Assembly: GCA_028673005.1 (NCBI GenBank)
Contig: CM054116.1
Span: 93,702,707 to 93,766,706, forward strand
Source of the DNA: Tanypteryx hageni
Lineage: Eukaryota; Arthropoda; Insecta; Odonata; Petaluridae
Direction: 5' to 3'
DNA length: 64,000 bases
This document shows, piece by piece, positions 45,967 to 57,484 of this stretch. The notes under the pieces were generated by a model, which ran no database searches, had not been told where the DNA came from, and saw only the letters and a list, made by a program, of their open reading frames with translations. The position numbers were made by a program, and so were the translations under genes. The stretch's first letter is position 1, and each line of letters starts with the position of its first letter.

Positions 45967-46180
45967 AGACTTGGTGCATTCCCAGCGTATTTGATGGGTT
46001 AAGCGTTCTCAGGTGGCGAGCCAGGTCTTATCGACTATCTCTGCCAACATTTCGATGACTATCTCTGTCATCATCTTCAGGAAACCGGAGTGCCATTCCC
46101 TGAAGACGACAGAGATAGTTGTTGAAACGTCGGCAGAGATAGTCGATACGATCCGGCTTGCCACCTGAGAACGTTTCACC
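45967..46180. mobile_element. Small foldback element with 14-bp target duplication, Penelope-like signature
   Basis: CATTGAGCCTATTA occurs perfectly at 45953-45966 and 46181-46194. The 214 bp between consist mostly of two inverted arms of about 78 bp (46005-46082 and 46095-46172). The arm begins GTTCTCAGGTGGC and contains TATCGACTATCTCTGCC and GACTATCTCTGTC. CGTTTCAACAACTATCTCTG and the TCATCTTCAGG motif echo GATGTTTCGACAGCTACACT and GTCATCTTCAG in the Penelope-like element at 34.98 kb. It may be a solo inverted pseudo-LTR of that group. Confidence 0.7.
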
Positions 46181-46644
46181 CATTGAGCCTATTATTTCGA
46201 AGGACAATATTCTTATCAAAACAATCGAAAATTTTAACAAATCAGTTTCTTAGAAGAAATAGCCGGAAGTCTTCCATAAAGAAAGAGATTCTACCTTAAA
46301 GTGATATAGAGATATAAATCAACTCTTAGGATTATACAGATATTGAAGGTGACAAAATAAAATAAATTATTTTTATTTGCATCATCCAGAAGTGCAGGTG
46401 TCGTCAAAGCAGAGGAAATGTAATTTTTACTAACTAAAATACAAGGAAAAATATTTCGCTCAATGGTCATATAAAAATTTCAAATCTTTTACTATAAAAA
46501 TGTGAAAGCCAATCGAAAAAGAAATAAAAATTGAAATATAGCAAATTAAAACCAGCATGGCACAAATCCATACGACGAACAGAGGCCAGCAATAAGGTAA
46601 AAAATTTAGATCTATACCATGCATAGATACCAGCATAGAATGGC

Positions 46645-46706
46645 TAAATACCACCCGGACATCCGGCAGAGTGGTATTTAAATCTACCCTGTTGCTGAAG
46701 GGTTAA
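46645..46706. mobile_element. Possible piggyBac-like right end (hairpin plus TTAA)
   Basis: A perfect 10-bp inverted repeat TAAATACCAC…GTGGTATTTA (46645-46654, 46671-46680) is followed by CTACCCTGTTGCTGAAGGG and TTAA at 46703-46706. Subterminal hairpins and TTAA target sites are piggyBac traits. No left end was matched. Confidence 0.4.
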
Positions 46707-46988
46707 TGCTGTGTCAGTTCTTACGTTATATTTTTTCAAGAGAAGGCGTAATTGACATGTTTTAGTACAGGGTTTTATTAGACTGCCATATCTGCATTTG
46801 TTTTCATTTGGATAACCCTGTTGCTTCCGTATAATCTAATACAACACTTTTTTGAACTTCGCAAATAATAGGTTCCGGAAAACTGACGTGAAATGCAAAT
46901 TCGCAAAGTACCGATCCTAGTCAACCTTTAAAAAAATCACTTTTTTTATCATAAATAACGTAGTTTAACAGGAGTAAAAAAAAACAAA

Positions 46989-47590
46989 AAATGAAAACCT
47001 AGCATCATAAAGTGGAAAAAATTCTTTTAATTACTTTCAAAACGCATATTAACAAATTAAAACCCAACATTTCAAAGCGATAACACTTCTTTTAGCAATT
47101 GTCCAGTTTACCCCCAGCACATTTTCACATGCAATTTTCAATGTTCTTTTGTTCATTCCAAGGAAATACTTTAATTTGACGGAATGTTGAGCACTGACAC
47201 ACAGATGTTTTCTTAGGTCCTGAAACAAACATTTCCAAGCCGCAAAAAAACACTAGCATTATAAAGTGGTAACATTTCTTTTATTAATTATGTAAGAACA
47301 TAATGGAAAATCAAAACCTAGCGTAAGAAAGTGATAACATTTCTTTTGTTCAAAATGTCACAAAAAATAAAAACGAAGCATTAAAGTGGCAACATTTTTT
47401 AGTAATCATGTACTAAATACGCTGCAGAAATTCTTACATTACAAGATGATAGCAATTTTTAGATATATATTACAAGTTTGTAATAAAAAATGAAAACCTA
47501 ACAAAATAACATTTCCTTTAATTAAGTTCAAAATAAACATATAACAAGCAAATGAAAATTTTACATTCCAAAATAATGACATTTCTTTAA
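46989..47590. repeat. Degenerate tandem array
   Basis: A unit based on AAAACCTAGCATTATAAAGTGG followed by TAACATTTCTTTTATTAA recurs about eight times with irregular spacing near 70 bp. Examples are at about 46990, 47058, 47247, 47310, 47368, 47430, 47490 and 47552. Units are strongly diverged. It probably expanded inside a DNA element whose right end may be GGAGGTTTTACTGTA at about 48006-48020. Confidence 0.6.
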
Positions 47591-48020
47591 ATTTTTATCA
47601 TCCAAAATAGCGGCAGGGTTGGCAGTGAAATTCAAACTGAGCTACAAAATAATTAAGTCGAGAATTATCATGTTTGTTTACTTCGAAAACTGCTGATAAT
47701 GTGCATTATAAATATAATATAATAATGTCTTTTTCTAGGGCGCCAAAGTTTAAACAACTTTGAAACAAAAAAGTAGAGGGATTCATGCTTGTTGTCATCG
47801 CAAACACATGATGCGAAATGCAAATAATCGGCACGAAGCAAAGTAATGGTCATAAAAATTTTTGTCGCCAAGTGCAATTTCGCGAACCACAAGCATGTGA
47901 ATCTCAAAAAGGTGGTGTAGTCAGCCGACACCCAACTCACCTCCAAACAACAAACTCCCAAATAACAAATAAGCAGAAAATTCTGTCCCTTGAGATTCAT
48001 TAATTGGAGGTTTTACTGTA

Positions 48021-49707
48021 TTATAGGTGTTTTTCTCTTATGCCAGAATATACTATCTATTGTCTTCATTTTTGAAACCATTAATTTTCACTAAAATTAA
48101 TTTTGCTTCCAAGCCATGATATTGTCTCAGTAGGTATATCAAGAAACATGCATTTCATAATACCTCTATGTTTATGCCATATGTAAATCAAATGACATTG
48201 GTATTCAGTCAGTTATTCATTATAATAGAACAAAAGTCTTAGATCTGATGTACATTTTTGAGGAAGAGAAACAACAACTCCACATGAACTTGATCCATAT
48301 AACATTTATTTTGAAACTCTACCAAGAAATTTTAATCAATGTTGCTACTTTCCAGGGCTTCATCATTACCATTTAATTGCCAACACAGTTTTAAGTTTAT
48401 CACACATAAATGCCAACAATTTCTCTACTAATTGTTTTTAAACTTTTATTTAGACCCACAGAATGTGATATTTCAACATTCTCTCTTCATTTCTATTGTT
48501 TTACATATACTCCAGGGACACTAAAATTCCTTGTTTCAAGGTGCTTGTTTGCTTCTCCAGCATGTTTTACAGCCTAGAATTTTAAGCTTGCCTGATGAAT
48601 TAATCAGATATTTACGCCCAATCTTTTCATCCACATTTCACAGTCAAGATTCATAGTTATAAAATAAATACTTAGGTATAATAAGAGTGTTCGTGATATG
48701 TATAGCATCCTTAACTGAAAGACTTCAATAGGTTTAATGATAGAGGTAACTACTGCCAGATCAGCTAATACTATACAATATGACATTGGAATTTCCCAGT
48801 ATAATTAACAATCTTAAAAGAGAAAATTCATTTTTTCTCCCAAGCTTCATTATATAGCATTAACACCTTTAAATTTCCACATAGCAAGAGATCTTTGTGC
48901 ATAGATGAGCTAACATACAACAATTAAAAACCTGATAAATAACAGTAAGGAATCACCAGGGCTAAAACAAAATTTAAACTAAGCATGAGAAAGAATATTT
49001 AACCCATGATATAGTATTAAAGAGTAATTCATTGAAAATGCAGCCAATTTACCTCACTACATTTAAATATTGATTGCTTCATAGCATAGAGAAATTTATA
49101 ACAATAACTGCACATTAATGCTCTCATAATTGCATCAGTTTCCTTAGCAATCACTTCATGTGGCCTTGAATGTAAACCGAATTTTACATCTGTAATGCTT
49201 TCTGAGAAAAATTAAAACAGTGAAAACAATTCGTGTTCTTCTTTGTTCCTTTAAAAAGTTACAAGACATGTTGGTGGGTACCAATCATTGGACCTCATAT
49301 AGGAACAATTCTTGGAGCCTCTCTTAATGCATTTATGATTGAGTTTCACTGGCCTCCTGAAGAACTTTAAAGGGCTTTCCAGCTATAACAGCATAATTGT
49401 AAGTTGACAAAACTAATTGATAGATTAGCAGCTACTGAATTAACCCTGTAACAATTAATTGGACAGTTGCTGATCAACAAAATTGTTGAAGTAGAACACC
49501 CAGCATTGAAATTTTGAGAGAAATCACAAAAATAATGCTCCAAAACTGTTAATAACTATGGAATTAACTCTTTAGCTGCATCAAGAAATTTAGTTGAGTG
49601 CTCCTAGAATTGTCAATGTTTATTTTCCATATTCAATTTCATTTTAATATTCTGAAGTAATATAACGCCATGATAATTGAACTTTCATTGAAAAGATCTG
49701 AGTTGCA
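48021..49707. other. Intron sequence, nothing recognised
   Basis: AT-rich, without coding frames or clear repeats. Confidence 0.5.
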
Positions 49708-50699
49708 CAGTAGTGAAATGTCAGTATAACGAAGTTGTGCGGACAACCAAAATATATTCGTTACAATGAAATTTCATTACAAAGAAATGCAATTTTTAAC
49801 CCTTAACTGGGAGCATCTAAAAATTTCATGTACCCGGGCACGCAGTGCACGGCATGCTCCATTGCATTATGGGTAAAACGCAGATGTAAATAATAACGAT
49901 AAATTCTATTTGTTTATTCAATATTTTAACGTATTTAATGATTTATAATTCTCATTGTTAAAATTATCATTTGTATTTTATAAATTTTCATGATATATTT
50001 AGGAAAATATGACATCACAGTATTAAAAATTTATTACTATGAAATATTAAAATAAGTGCCATTTTAGGATGAAAATTGTAACAATAGAAGAAATAAGCCT
50101 CAAAACTTTATGTTAATGAAATATTTAAACTTTTACAGACAAATCACGATGCGTATATAGCACAGTAGAAATGATGCACACAGCTTTGCGTCTGTTTCAC
50201 TCTTCAAGAACAATAGCTAAAACGCTGCAAACAACTTGTTCGACTACTCAGGCAATACCAGTAAGTTAAATAAAATAACAATGCATAGGAACCAAAATTT
50301 ACAAATTGCCAGTATTTCAAAATGCGTTGGTGCACTTTGTGGGGGGTTGCAATATATCCTCCCCCAGATAGTAGCGCCAAAAATGATAACTCTGAAAACT
50401 GCGCAGTGCTTAAGTCGTCACTGTAATCATAGTAGGAAAAGGAACCTATAAAAATTTTGAAATAGTTTGAGTAATATATTGATATAAAGTGAAGATGCAA
50501 CAACAAGAACCCAACACAAATCCAACTTAACAGAAGGTTATATTGGAATAAAAAGGAAAAGTTTTTTGATGTACAAACAGTATTAATTCATACAAGAACA
50601 TATTACTGTATGACATAGTTCCATATTTGGCCAGTCATTTGCGGCGCCACAGTCAAGGGAAATATAGTGCACTTGAGCCAAAATATTAGAACGATGGTT

Positions 50700-52440
50700 A
50701 CATATCATCATCATCATCATGCTTCTGTCCGAAGACAGGTTTTAACTGAATCGCTGCCTCCATTTCTCTCTCTCCCTAGAAGCCTCTTTTATATCTCTAT
50801 AAGTAGTATATCCCTGCTTTATATTATCTAATATTCCTATTCTTTTTCTCCCTCTTCCTCTTCTTCCACTAATTTTTCCTTCTAAGATCGTCCTTTGTAA
50901 ACACTGTCTTCTCAATATGTGCCCTATCCAATTTGCTTTTCTTTTCCTGATTGTTTTTATTAGCATCCTATCTTCTCCCACCATTTCTAATACTTCTTCG
51001 TTTCTCTTCCTCTCTATCCATTTCACTTTCATCATTCTTCTCCATACCCACATCTCAAAACTTTCTAAATATTTTTCCTCCTTTCTCCTTACTGTCCACG
51101 TCTCTGCACCATAAAGAGCTATGCTCCATATGTAGCATTTTGCTAATTTCTTCCTTGTTTCTAAATTTATTTTCTTGCTTGTGAGAAGCTCCTTCTTCTC
51201 GTTAAATGCTGCTTTTGCCATTGCAATCCTACTTCTGATGTCCTGTGTACTACTTCCATCCTGTGCTAAAATACTGCCGAGATATTTGAAACTACTTACT
51301 TGTTCCAATTTTTGGCCATTTACCATTATATTTAATTCTTTATGTTCCTTTGAAATCACCATGACTTTCGTTTTTTCTGCATTGATCTTCATTCCATATT
51401 GTTGGCCAACCTCAACTAGTCTGTCTGTCATCCTCTGAAGCTCTTTCTCGCCTTCTGCTATTAAGCCCTGATCATCTGCGTATTTAATGGTGGTAATACT
51501 TTCACCTCCTATCTTAAATCCTTTCTCTTCCATCAACGCTTCTTCTGTTATTGTTTCTACATAAATATTAAATATCGCTGGTGAAATAGGACAACCCTGC
51601 CTCACTCCCCTCCCTATTGAAGTACTTTCTGTTTCTTCTCCTTCAACCCTGACACTAATCTTTTGATCAAAGTAAAGGTTTTTAAGCAGTCTTTTATCTT
51701 TCCAATCTATTCCTATTTTGTTTAAAATACCCAGCATTTTATCCCATTTCACTCGGTCAAAAGCTTTCTCCCAATCTACAAAACAAAAATACATATCTTT
51801 ATTGACTTCTAGCGCTCTTTCTATCATGATCCTCATACACCCTATAGCATCTCTAGTCCCCCTTCCTCTTCTAAAACCAAACTGATTATCTTGCAGCTCC
51901 TTTTCTATTTTACATTCAATTCTTTTGGTTATTATTCTGGTTAGAACTTTAGCTGTATGAGAAATTAAACTAATAGTTCTGTAATCCTTACAACATTTTG
52001 CATTGTTCTTTTTCTCCAGTGGTACCATCACAACATCTAAAAAATCTTCAGGCCATATGCCAGTATCATATACTTGGTTAAAAAATTTTGTGAGTTGCTT
52101 AACTGCTTTAGACCCCAAAACCTTAAGAACGTCCACGGGTATATCATCACTCCCAACAGCCTTCCTTCTTTTCATGTCATCGATTGCTCTTTTAACTTCA
52201 GACTCGAGAATACTTGGTCCTAGCTGATCTTCTTCCACATCCTCTTTTTCATTTAATTCAATATTTCTTGGCTTTCCTTCTTTGTCATACAGAACCTCAA
52301 TGTATTCTTTCCAGACATTCTTTACATTGTCTGGCTCCGATACTATTTTACCACTTTTGTTCATGATTCCTTTACGTCCTATCTTTCTTGCTTTTTTCTT
52401 GAATAGTTCCCTTGCTTTGCTATACATGAGGTCTGTTCTA
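50700..52440 (-). mobile_element. 5'-truncated RTE-type non-LTR retrotransposon
   Basis: Same family as the element at 27.4-30.4 kb. Its 3' end, ACCTGTCTTCGGACAGAAGC followed by (ATG)5, aligns with that copy. Homology begins near 52440, within the region between endonuclease and RT, so the endonuclease is missing as in typical 5' truncation. It lies in the host gene's transcriptional direction inside the TIR element at 49708-52918. Confidence 0.88.
50742..52427 (-). CDS. RTE reverse transcriptase fragment, 561-codon open frame
   Basis: Open from MYSKARELFKKKARKIG to WRQRFS and a stop, without lesions. RT motifs: GSDDIPVDVLK, YRTISLISHTAK, QFGFRRGRGTRDAIG, CFVDWEKAFDRVKW (A), GVRQGCPISPAIFN (B), KYADDQGLIA (C, YADD) and FKYLGSI. 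The C-terminus has WSIALYGAETWTVRR, KRKANWIGHILRR and GRRGRGRKRIG. Identity to the 27.4-kb copy is only about half by eye, so they belong to different subfamilies. The ATG is internal to the original ORF, and the copy cannot move by itself without an endonuclease. Confidence 0.88.
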   Translation of the reverse strand: MYSKARELFKKKARKIGRKGIMNKSGKIVSEPDNVKNVWKEYIEVLYDKEGKPRNIELNEKEDVEEDQLGPSILESEVKRAIDDMKRRKAVGSDDIPVDVLKVLGSKAVKQLTKFFNQVYDTGIWPEDFLDVVMVPLEKKNNAKCCKDYRTISLISHTAKVLTRIITKRIECKIEKELQDNQFGFRRGRGTRDAIGCMRIMIERALEVNKDMYFCFVDWEKAFDRVKWDKMLGILNKIGIDWKDKRLLKNLYFDQKISVRVEGEETESTSIGRGVRQGCPISPAIFNIYVETITEEALMEEKGFKIGGESITTIKYADDQGLIAEGEKELQRMTDRLVEVGQQYGMKINAEKTKVMVISKEHKELNIMVNGQKLEQVSSFKYLGSILAQDGSSTQDIRSRIAMAKAAFNEKKELLTSKKINLETRKKLAKCYIWSIALYGAETWTVRRKEEKYLESFEMWVWRRMMKVKWIERKRNEEVLEMVGEDRMLIKTIRKRKANWIGHILRRQCLQRTILEGKISGRRGRGRKRIGILDNIKQGYTTYRDIKEASREREKWRQRFS

Positions 52441-53145
52441 CAAATTCTTTATTATAATTATACATATATAATTTATACATGTAACAAAATAAAATTATAA
52501 AGCGCAAATTAGTGTTTACTTTTTAAAAAAGTCAATAATTTTGTTTCTGAATGGTCTGATAGAGCTGTGAAGAACCTGCGTATTGGTTGCTAGTCGGGTA
52601 ATCTTCCAATACACTTGCCTAAGATTTCCCAGTTTAAATCATTGCAATTGCCGGATGCTAAAAACCAAACCCAGCAAAGATAAAAAAGTGTACGTCGTAT
52701 TAAGGAATTTCTTTTCACAAAATTCGTTATAATGATTGTATTTTTTCGTACTGGGATGCATTTTTATTTTGCTAAACCGATATTTTCGCTACAATGATAT
52801 TCGTTAAAAATAAACTTTTTTACGTAATGTTACATAGTAAATTGGCAAGGGATGGAAAATAATTTCATTTAACTGAATACTTTGTTACTCCGTCGTTTGT
52901 TACACTGACATTTTACTGTATCAGGAATTTTTTTAAGAACATATGGCTAAATCCAGATAAAGCAGCCAAGGATCAAAAGGGTTTATTTGGATACATCTAG
53001 ATAATGCAGTTAAAAAGACAAGGCTCCAAATCATACTTTTTATTTCTGTAAATACCAATGTAGACATGTTTATAAGAAAAATTCAAGTAACATCTTATTA
53101 TTAAAATTTGTATCAAAAGTTAAAAAAAATTAATGGTTAAGAGTA

Positions 53146-53332
53146 CAGTCAAACCCTGATTTAGCACCACTGCTTGTCCATCAATGATACTGGGGTTAAA
53201 GCAGGGATGGCAGTAAATCAAGGTATATTCTTCCTCTATGTAATCATAAGAAGGAAGTTCTGTTCACAACAATTCATGGGTGGTATGAGGGGGTGGCACT
53301 ATATAGGTGAGCACTAAATTTGGGTTTGACAT
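53146..53332. mobile_element. Tigger-like MITE
   Basis: 187 bp, starting CAGTCAAACCCTGATTTAGC after TA. The right end GCACTAAATTTGGGTTTGAC is its inverted copy, with two mismatched terminal bases before TA at 53333-53334. The CAGTCAAAC terminus is shared with the autonomous-type Tigger at 5845-8221, which could have mobilised it. It ends 87 bp from the donor site of the exon at 53419. Confidence 0.75.
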
Positions 53333-53418
53333 TAATTATTAATTAACAAAATTAATAAAAACTTGATCATTATTTTATGGCCATCCTGCAGATGCAGTAA
53401 AAGGATAAAGTGGCATAC

Positions 53419-53796
53419 CTGTGGTGGTAAGGAGTTATGCGTCCCATGGGGTAGACCTGCAGCAGATGGAACATTAGTTGTGCCAGTTGCAGTGCTTCCA
53501 GGGACAGCACCAGGAGCTAATGGATGCACACCTGGGGTTGCACCATGATGATGGTGATGATGAGGTGGTAGGCCACCTGGAGTTGCAGTCGAGTTAGTTG
53601 TAGTAGGCGAGGAGGAAGATACAGCTGCTCCACCTGGAGGCCTACCCCTTCCCCCTCCACCACCTCCACCAGGTACACCTCCAGGAGTACCTCCTGGACC
53701 AGGGACTCGACCTCCAGCACCCTTCTTACCCTTGGGGCCTTTTGAGGGAGTTTGAGGTGGCTCCACCTCAATCTCTTCTTTTGGCATATGAGCCAC
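53419..53796 (-). CDS. fs(1)h: BET bromodomain protein, exon after bromodomain 1 (Gly/Pro-rich linker)
   Basis: 126 codons, phase 0 at both ends (TTCAG acceptor; CAG/GTATGC donor). It opens with VAHMPKEEIEVEPP, equivalent to the VAQMPQEE segment that follows bromodomain 1 in BRD2, BRD3 and BRD4. It then has a Lys-rich patch (SKGPKGKKGAGG), a Gly/Pro tract (PGGVPGGGGGGGRGRPPGG), Ser/Thr-rich sequence and a His run (HHHHHH), ending HNSLPPQ. The linker is probably disordered and poorly conserved. The exon is far richer in GC than the flanking DNA. The next certain exon is 50.3 kb downstream at 3086. Confidence 0.92.
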
Positions 53797-53982
53797 CTGA
53801 AGGACAATCAAAAGTTGACACTTTTTTCAGTTGTGATAATCATGACATGCACAATAAATTATTTGCTTCTCAATTAAAGTTACCTATAAAAGATATGAGA
53901 CTGCTCGACTAATTGTTAAATGAAATTGAATAGCATAATAAATCCAAGTTCAAAAAATAAATTACCTTACCAGATGTGATTA

Positions 53983-55198
53983 CCGTATCTGCCCGAATAT
54001 AAGCCGATACTTTTTGTCAAAATCTATCGTGAAAAAAATCACCCTCGGATTAAATGCGAGCCTGAGGAAAAACTTGGCATCCTCGTACGACGCCATCACT
54101 GAAAAATGTCTTGTTTCCATAGCATACCTCCTATATTCCACTGATAAGGCACTCGATGTCTGAAAAATGCTCCCTTCTTACAGCGATTGCCCGGAGCTGT
54201 AATTTAAATTGCTATTGAAGGTTATTTATATATTTTAACACGTAGTTAAAAGTAAATGGGTTCTTATCCAAATGAAACGGCGGTATATAAAACAATCGAG
54301 TTTTAACAACCCACCAGGTTCATAGCATGATTGCACGCTACAGCAAATTCGTTTTGATCATAATTTGCAACTACTTCTTAAGATACCAACACCGGTCTTA
54401 TTAGAGGTTTTTACAAATTCTGACTACACTAAACTTCTTCAACTCTTTGTTTTAATTGCACTTCTTGGTGCGATTTAAAGTTCAGATGTAGCAGACGTCG
54501 TAGCTTTTACGGATCATTTAAATGGCAGGTACGTTAAAGTTAGGAGCCGACAGTATAAAAGAAGTTCATATTAATTTTTCTTGTTTATTTTATATTTTGC
54601 TATAGCCATTGTCATTTTTGTATGCATGTTAAAACCCTCTTTCATAGAATGTATTAAAATTGCGTATATCGATATCGTCTGCTTAGTCAATTCGCACAAC
54701 TCGATGACGACTTTCGATGCGCAACTGTTTGAATTCCGCTAACATAAGATACGTCTGATTCGAAGGTGTGAGCAACGGCGTTAACTGTAATTCATCTGAT
54801 AATTAACAGCAATAATAATAAAACTTGGAAACCTCTTTCATAGAATCTATTAAAATTGCGTATAATGACTAAGTAGACGATTACGCCAAATTCGATGACA
54901 GCTTTCGATGCGCAACAGTTTGAATTTCAGTAAGATAGATAGATACTTACATTTGATTGTAAGGTGTGAGCAACGGCGTTGACTATATTTATAATTAACA
55001 GTAATAATACCTAATAAAACTTTACATAGAACGTATATAATTATATAGATGTAATGTATAATGTATTCTAGGTTGTGCGTGCATGTCTGGTACACTTACG
55101 CATAAAATTTACGAAAATACTTTTTTTGCCAAAAAATGTTGGAAAATTTCGTGGGGTCGGCTTAAGTCCGGGGTCGGCTTCTATTCGGGCAGATACGA
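53983..55198. mobile_element. Non-autonomous pogo-like element
   Basis: Left end CCGTATCTGCCCGAATATAA (after TA) and right end TTCTATTCGGGCAGATACG (one terminal change, before TA) are inverted copies. Inside there are two imperfect repeats of TTCGATGACGACTTTCGATGCG-type sequence (about 54698 and 54892) with AAGGTGTGAGCAACGGCGTT (54765 and 54961), an internal duplication of roughly 195 bp. No transposase frame is recognised. Confidence 0.8.
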
Positions 55199-55501
55199 TA
55201 TTTGGATTAAGAGTAAACTCATGGAAACAAATGTAGTCTGTAAAGTTCAATTACCTTCAAGTGTTAACATTGAATAGCAAAAATTAAACGTTATTTATGG
55301 TTTATTTGACAATTATTTATAATAATCGAGTCTGTATGGGTGTCTTGCAAGTCCCTTTATCTCTGAATATAGCAAGCTGTAAATGTTTTTTTTTTCAGAG
55401 TGAAGATGAAGACCAGTTTGTTATAAATAGATGACTGTGCATTTAATGTTTGAGACTCAACTTTGTGTTTTATCTAGTTTTTCAAGCATTAATTTTATTT
55501 A

Positions 55502-56225
55502 CCGTATTGTCCCGAATATAAGATGTTTTTTCCAAAAAATGAAATTTTAAAAGTAGCCCCTGCATTATATTAGAGCACTAGTGATTTTAAAAGATCGTAA
55601 AATCATGTTTCGAAAACCTACTATGCATTCCGCATGTCTGTTTATGAGATGCAAGATACTTGTTACATTGTAGACACACTAGGCGTAAGTTACATTGGAC
55701 TTGAAAAGCATCCGAGGCAAGAATAGATCGAGTTCAATCGGCATGAACCCCTCGATAGTCATTGAATTGATGCTAAAAGTGCATCGGCATATTCTTTGTA
55801 ACTACCACAGCAAGTTTTTACCCGTCTGTTATTTTAACAATGGGTGACAAAAAGGGTGTTGATCATGTTGAGAAAAAAGGTTCTTCCAAATCCCAGATTA
55901 ACAGAGGAATCCGACGAAGTTATCACATGAATTTTAGTCCTAGCTAAATCAGTGTAGTTAAAATCCACTGGAAATGAGAAATCAAGGATAACTGTTATGC
56001 TTGCAGCCACGGCCGATGGGCGAAAACTGACTCGCTATGTAATTTTAAATCATAAAAGGATGCCAAAGGAAAACTTACGGTCAGGTGTAATCTTTCACGT
56101 GCAGGAGAAGGGGTGGATGAACGAGGAACTTGTTATATCCGAGGTTTACTTGTTTCTTGAAAATTTTTCCTAAAATTATTGGGTCACGTTATATTCGAGG
56201 TCGCTTTATATTCAGGACAACACAG
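55502..56225 (+). mobile_element. Internally deleted pogo-like element with transposase scrap
   Basis: Ends CCGTATTGTCCCGAATATAA and TTATATTCAGGACAACACAG are inverted copies, with TA outside both. A central frame at about 55960-56140 reads KSTGNEKSRITVMLAATADG, then RMPKENLRSGVIFHVQEKGW and MNEELV. This is the segment between the first and second catalytic residues in the pogo lineage also present at 58542-60588. Both domain ends are deleted. Confidence 0.85.
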
Positions 56226-57484
56226 TAATAACATTTTACGATGTAATTTACGATGGGATTGCGATTGCAGATTAAGCCCTAGCTAATTATTAGTGACGAA
56301 CATAATTGAGAGATCATAATCAATTCATTTAATTACACTAATATCATTTGAAAGATTAGTAGTCTGAATTGTCTTTCATTTTTGTCACCTCATTTGTTGC
56401 GATAAAACTAAATAAAACAGACATCAAGAAAAAAGAGAAAATTCACTATACATCATAGCCACTCGCATATTGGGAAAGACATATATAGTAAATAATACAT
56501 ATATATTTTCAACCTGTATTCACAACAATTTTCTTCCAATTGAATATTTAGTGAAAATTTACTGTAAATACATTTAAGCGATTATTATTTAACTCCACAA
56601 AACTGTTTGTTATAATACCTGTTTTAATAAAAATTTCTTGCCTAACTAGACTTAAATGTGTTCTAAATAATTACCAAGTTCAGTACACTAAATTGCTTCA
56701 TTTTGAAACATTTTTAAAACATTCAGGCAATCGAATTGTCTTTTATTGTCTTAAAAAAGCACAGAAAATTGTAATACTCTCTTATCAAATGATTTTTATG
56801 GAATAATCTTAATGAATGAATATCTCAATTACTAATCATTCGATTATGCCTATCACTACTAATTATAATGGGGGCCTTGGATCATTGCGGAGGTATACCA
56901 CCACATTACCACAATGATTCAAATAGTCTCTAATTAGTTACTTTTCATATAAAATTTTAACGCCCACATATTCATGTTTTCCTGTTGTTTGTATTTTAAG
57001 TAGTTTAAATAATGTATTTAACAAAAAATTAAAGCCAAGGAGCAACAATAGTAAATGATGAAGTAGGAGCTACACAAATACTGCAACTGTAGTCTAATAT
57101 TCAGAGATGAAGTTTTCTTATGGTATTTATAACAAATAGGTTAAGGATTTAAAAGCTACCTAAAATGGATGACTGAGGGCAGATTATTTTCAACTGCTCA
57201 TAAACAGCAGTTACAAGCCATTTACAATGAGCATAATAATAACAAAGATGATTAAATACAAATATGCATTCGACAGAAATCAAACCCACAATCCTAGTGA
57301 TGAGAGCCTGACACTGTCATCACCCTTCAAACAAACTTGGCATTTAACAAAAGGAACAACTTGTACCAATTATTTAACTGGTTACAAAAAATAACACCCA
57401 ATCCATCTGAAATTAAAAGAATGTTATTGGCTTTACCTAGGAAATTATTCAGTAATATTTTAGTGTAATCACATGAAAACAAAC
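56226..57484. other. Intron sequence, nothing recognised
   Basis: AT-rich sequence between the pogo-like element and the bromodomain exon, without coding signal or repeats noticed. Confidence 0.5.

Larger units (their letters stand above)
49708..52918. mobile_element. TIR element (pogo/Tigger-like) carrying an inserted RTE copy
   Basis: The left end CAGTAGTGAAATGTCAGTAT and the right end, complement CAGTAAAATGTCAGTGTAAC, are inverted repeats. TA follows the right end at 52919-52920; the left has CA, probably a mutated TA. Subterminal sequence on both sides is full of ATTCGTTACAATGA-like phrases. Without the RTE (about 50700-52440) the element would be about 1.5 kb. No transposase is recognisable. 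A GC-rich block at 49798-49870 (TTAACCCTTAACTGGGAG…) may be a further small insertion. Confidence 0.75.

Noticed and set aside
49798..49870. Full piggyBac element starting at TTAACCCTTAACTGGG
   Set aside because: No inverted partner ending in the matching sequence plus TTAA and no transposase nearby; left as a possible small insertion only.
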